NCBI GenBank assembly: GCA_003249275.1
Contig: QKJO01000243.1
Location: 1-6,388, forward strand
DNA: 6,388 nucleotides
Reading direction: 5' to 3'
DNA from: Spirochaetaceae bacterium
GTDB lineage: Bacteria > Spirochaetota > Spirochaetia > Spirochaetales_E > Spirochaetaceae_B
Positions within the stretch are counted from its first letter, which is position 1. Each line of letters begins with the position of its first letter. Made by a program: the position numbers and the translations under genes. This document shows positions 6,309 to 6,388 of the stretch, one piece after another. Under the pieces are notes generated by a model. The model ran no database searches. It worked only from the letters and a program-made list of their open reading frames with translations, and was not told where the DNA came from.

Positions 6309-6388
6309 CTTGCGGTATTCTGATGATGATCTGTGTTCCCGAGCCCGGAGTGCTCAGCGCTTCCGCCGTTCCTCCGTGAAGGGTGACG
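6283..6388 (-). CDS. C-terminal end of a histidine kinase (HATPase domain), cut by the right edge
   Basis: Only the last 34 codons and the stop are in the window; the frame starts at base 6387. The protein reads VTLHGGTAEALSTPGSGTQ followed by IIIRIPQEKKQPPRG and a TGA at 6285-6283. The HGG, then S-x-PGSGT, then a hydrophobic strand ending in IP is the standard end of the GHKL ATP-binding domain of sensor kinases. Catalytic motifs and the sensor lie outside the window. The last residues (KKQPPRG) are encoded by the terminator hairpin, so the stop codon lies in the stem. The gene converges on the MCP. A HATPase-bearing regulator other than a sensor kinase cannot be excluded from so short a piece. 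Confidence 0.82.
   Translation of the reverse strand, partial: VTLHGGTAEALSTPGSGTQIIIRIPQEKKQPPRG

Noticed and set aside
1..6388. A new defence, mobile or secondary-metabolite system
   Set aside because: No transposase, integrase, CRISPR repeats, toxin-antitoxin pair or biosynthetic cluster is visible; every complete gene fits a well-known signalling family.

Overview
The window reads as a bacterial chromosomal segment of roughly even base composition that is dense in signal-transduction genes. It holds three complete genes and two genes cut by the window edges. The mix of a hybrid histidine kinase, an HD-GYP response regulator and a methyl-accepting chemotaxis protein (MCP) points to a motile, free-living bacterium with much c-di-GMP and chemotaxis signalling. 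A spirochaete or a deltaproteobacterium-like lineage fits the protein style, but this is a soft impression and no marker gene settles it.

Layout, left to right. (1) 1-558, minus strand: the first 186 codons of a class I SAM-dependent methyltransferase that runs off the left edge. (2) 559-669: a divergent intergenic region with a candidate promoter for the kinase and a short perfect inverted repeat. (3) 670-2940, plus: a membrane-anchored hybrid histidine kinase (three predicted membrane segments, two PAS domains, HisKA, HATPase, C-terminal receiver). (4) 2945-4072, minus: a response regulator with a catalytically intact HD-GYP output domain, converging on the kinase with only 4 bases between the stop codons. 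(5) 4073-4261: a second divergent intergenic region, AT-rich, with three GTTAC repeats and strong ribosome-binding sites on both sides. (6) 4262-6253, plus: a transmembrane MCP with a large helical extracytoplasmic domain. (7) 6274-6308: a strong hairpin with T-tracts on both strands, a bidirectional terminator. (8) 6283-6388, minus: the C-terminal end of another histidine kinase, whose stop codon lies inside the terminator hairpin.

How the genes may work together (inference). The hybrid kinase is a plausible phosphodonor for the HD-GYP regulator next to it, which would lower c-di-GMP when active. The MCP appears to be a single-gene transcription unit feeding a CheA/CheW array encoded elsewhere. 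Every complete gene belongs to a known family. I found no CRISPR array, tRNA, rRNA, mobile element or clearly new system. The points most worth following up are a possible variant CheR-tethering pentapeptide at the MCP C-terminus, the unrecognised three-helix membrane module of the kinase, the repeat cluster between the HD-GYP and MCP genes, and the terminator that doubles as coding sequence.
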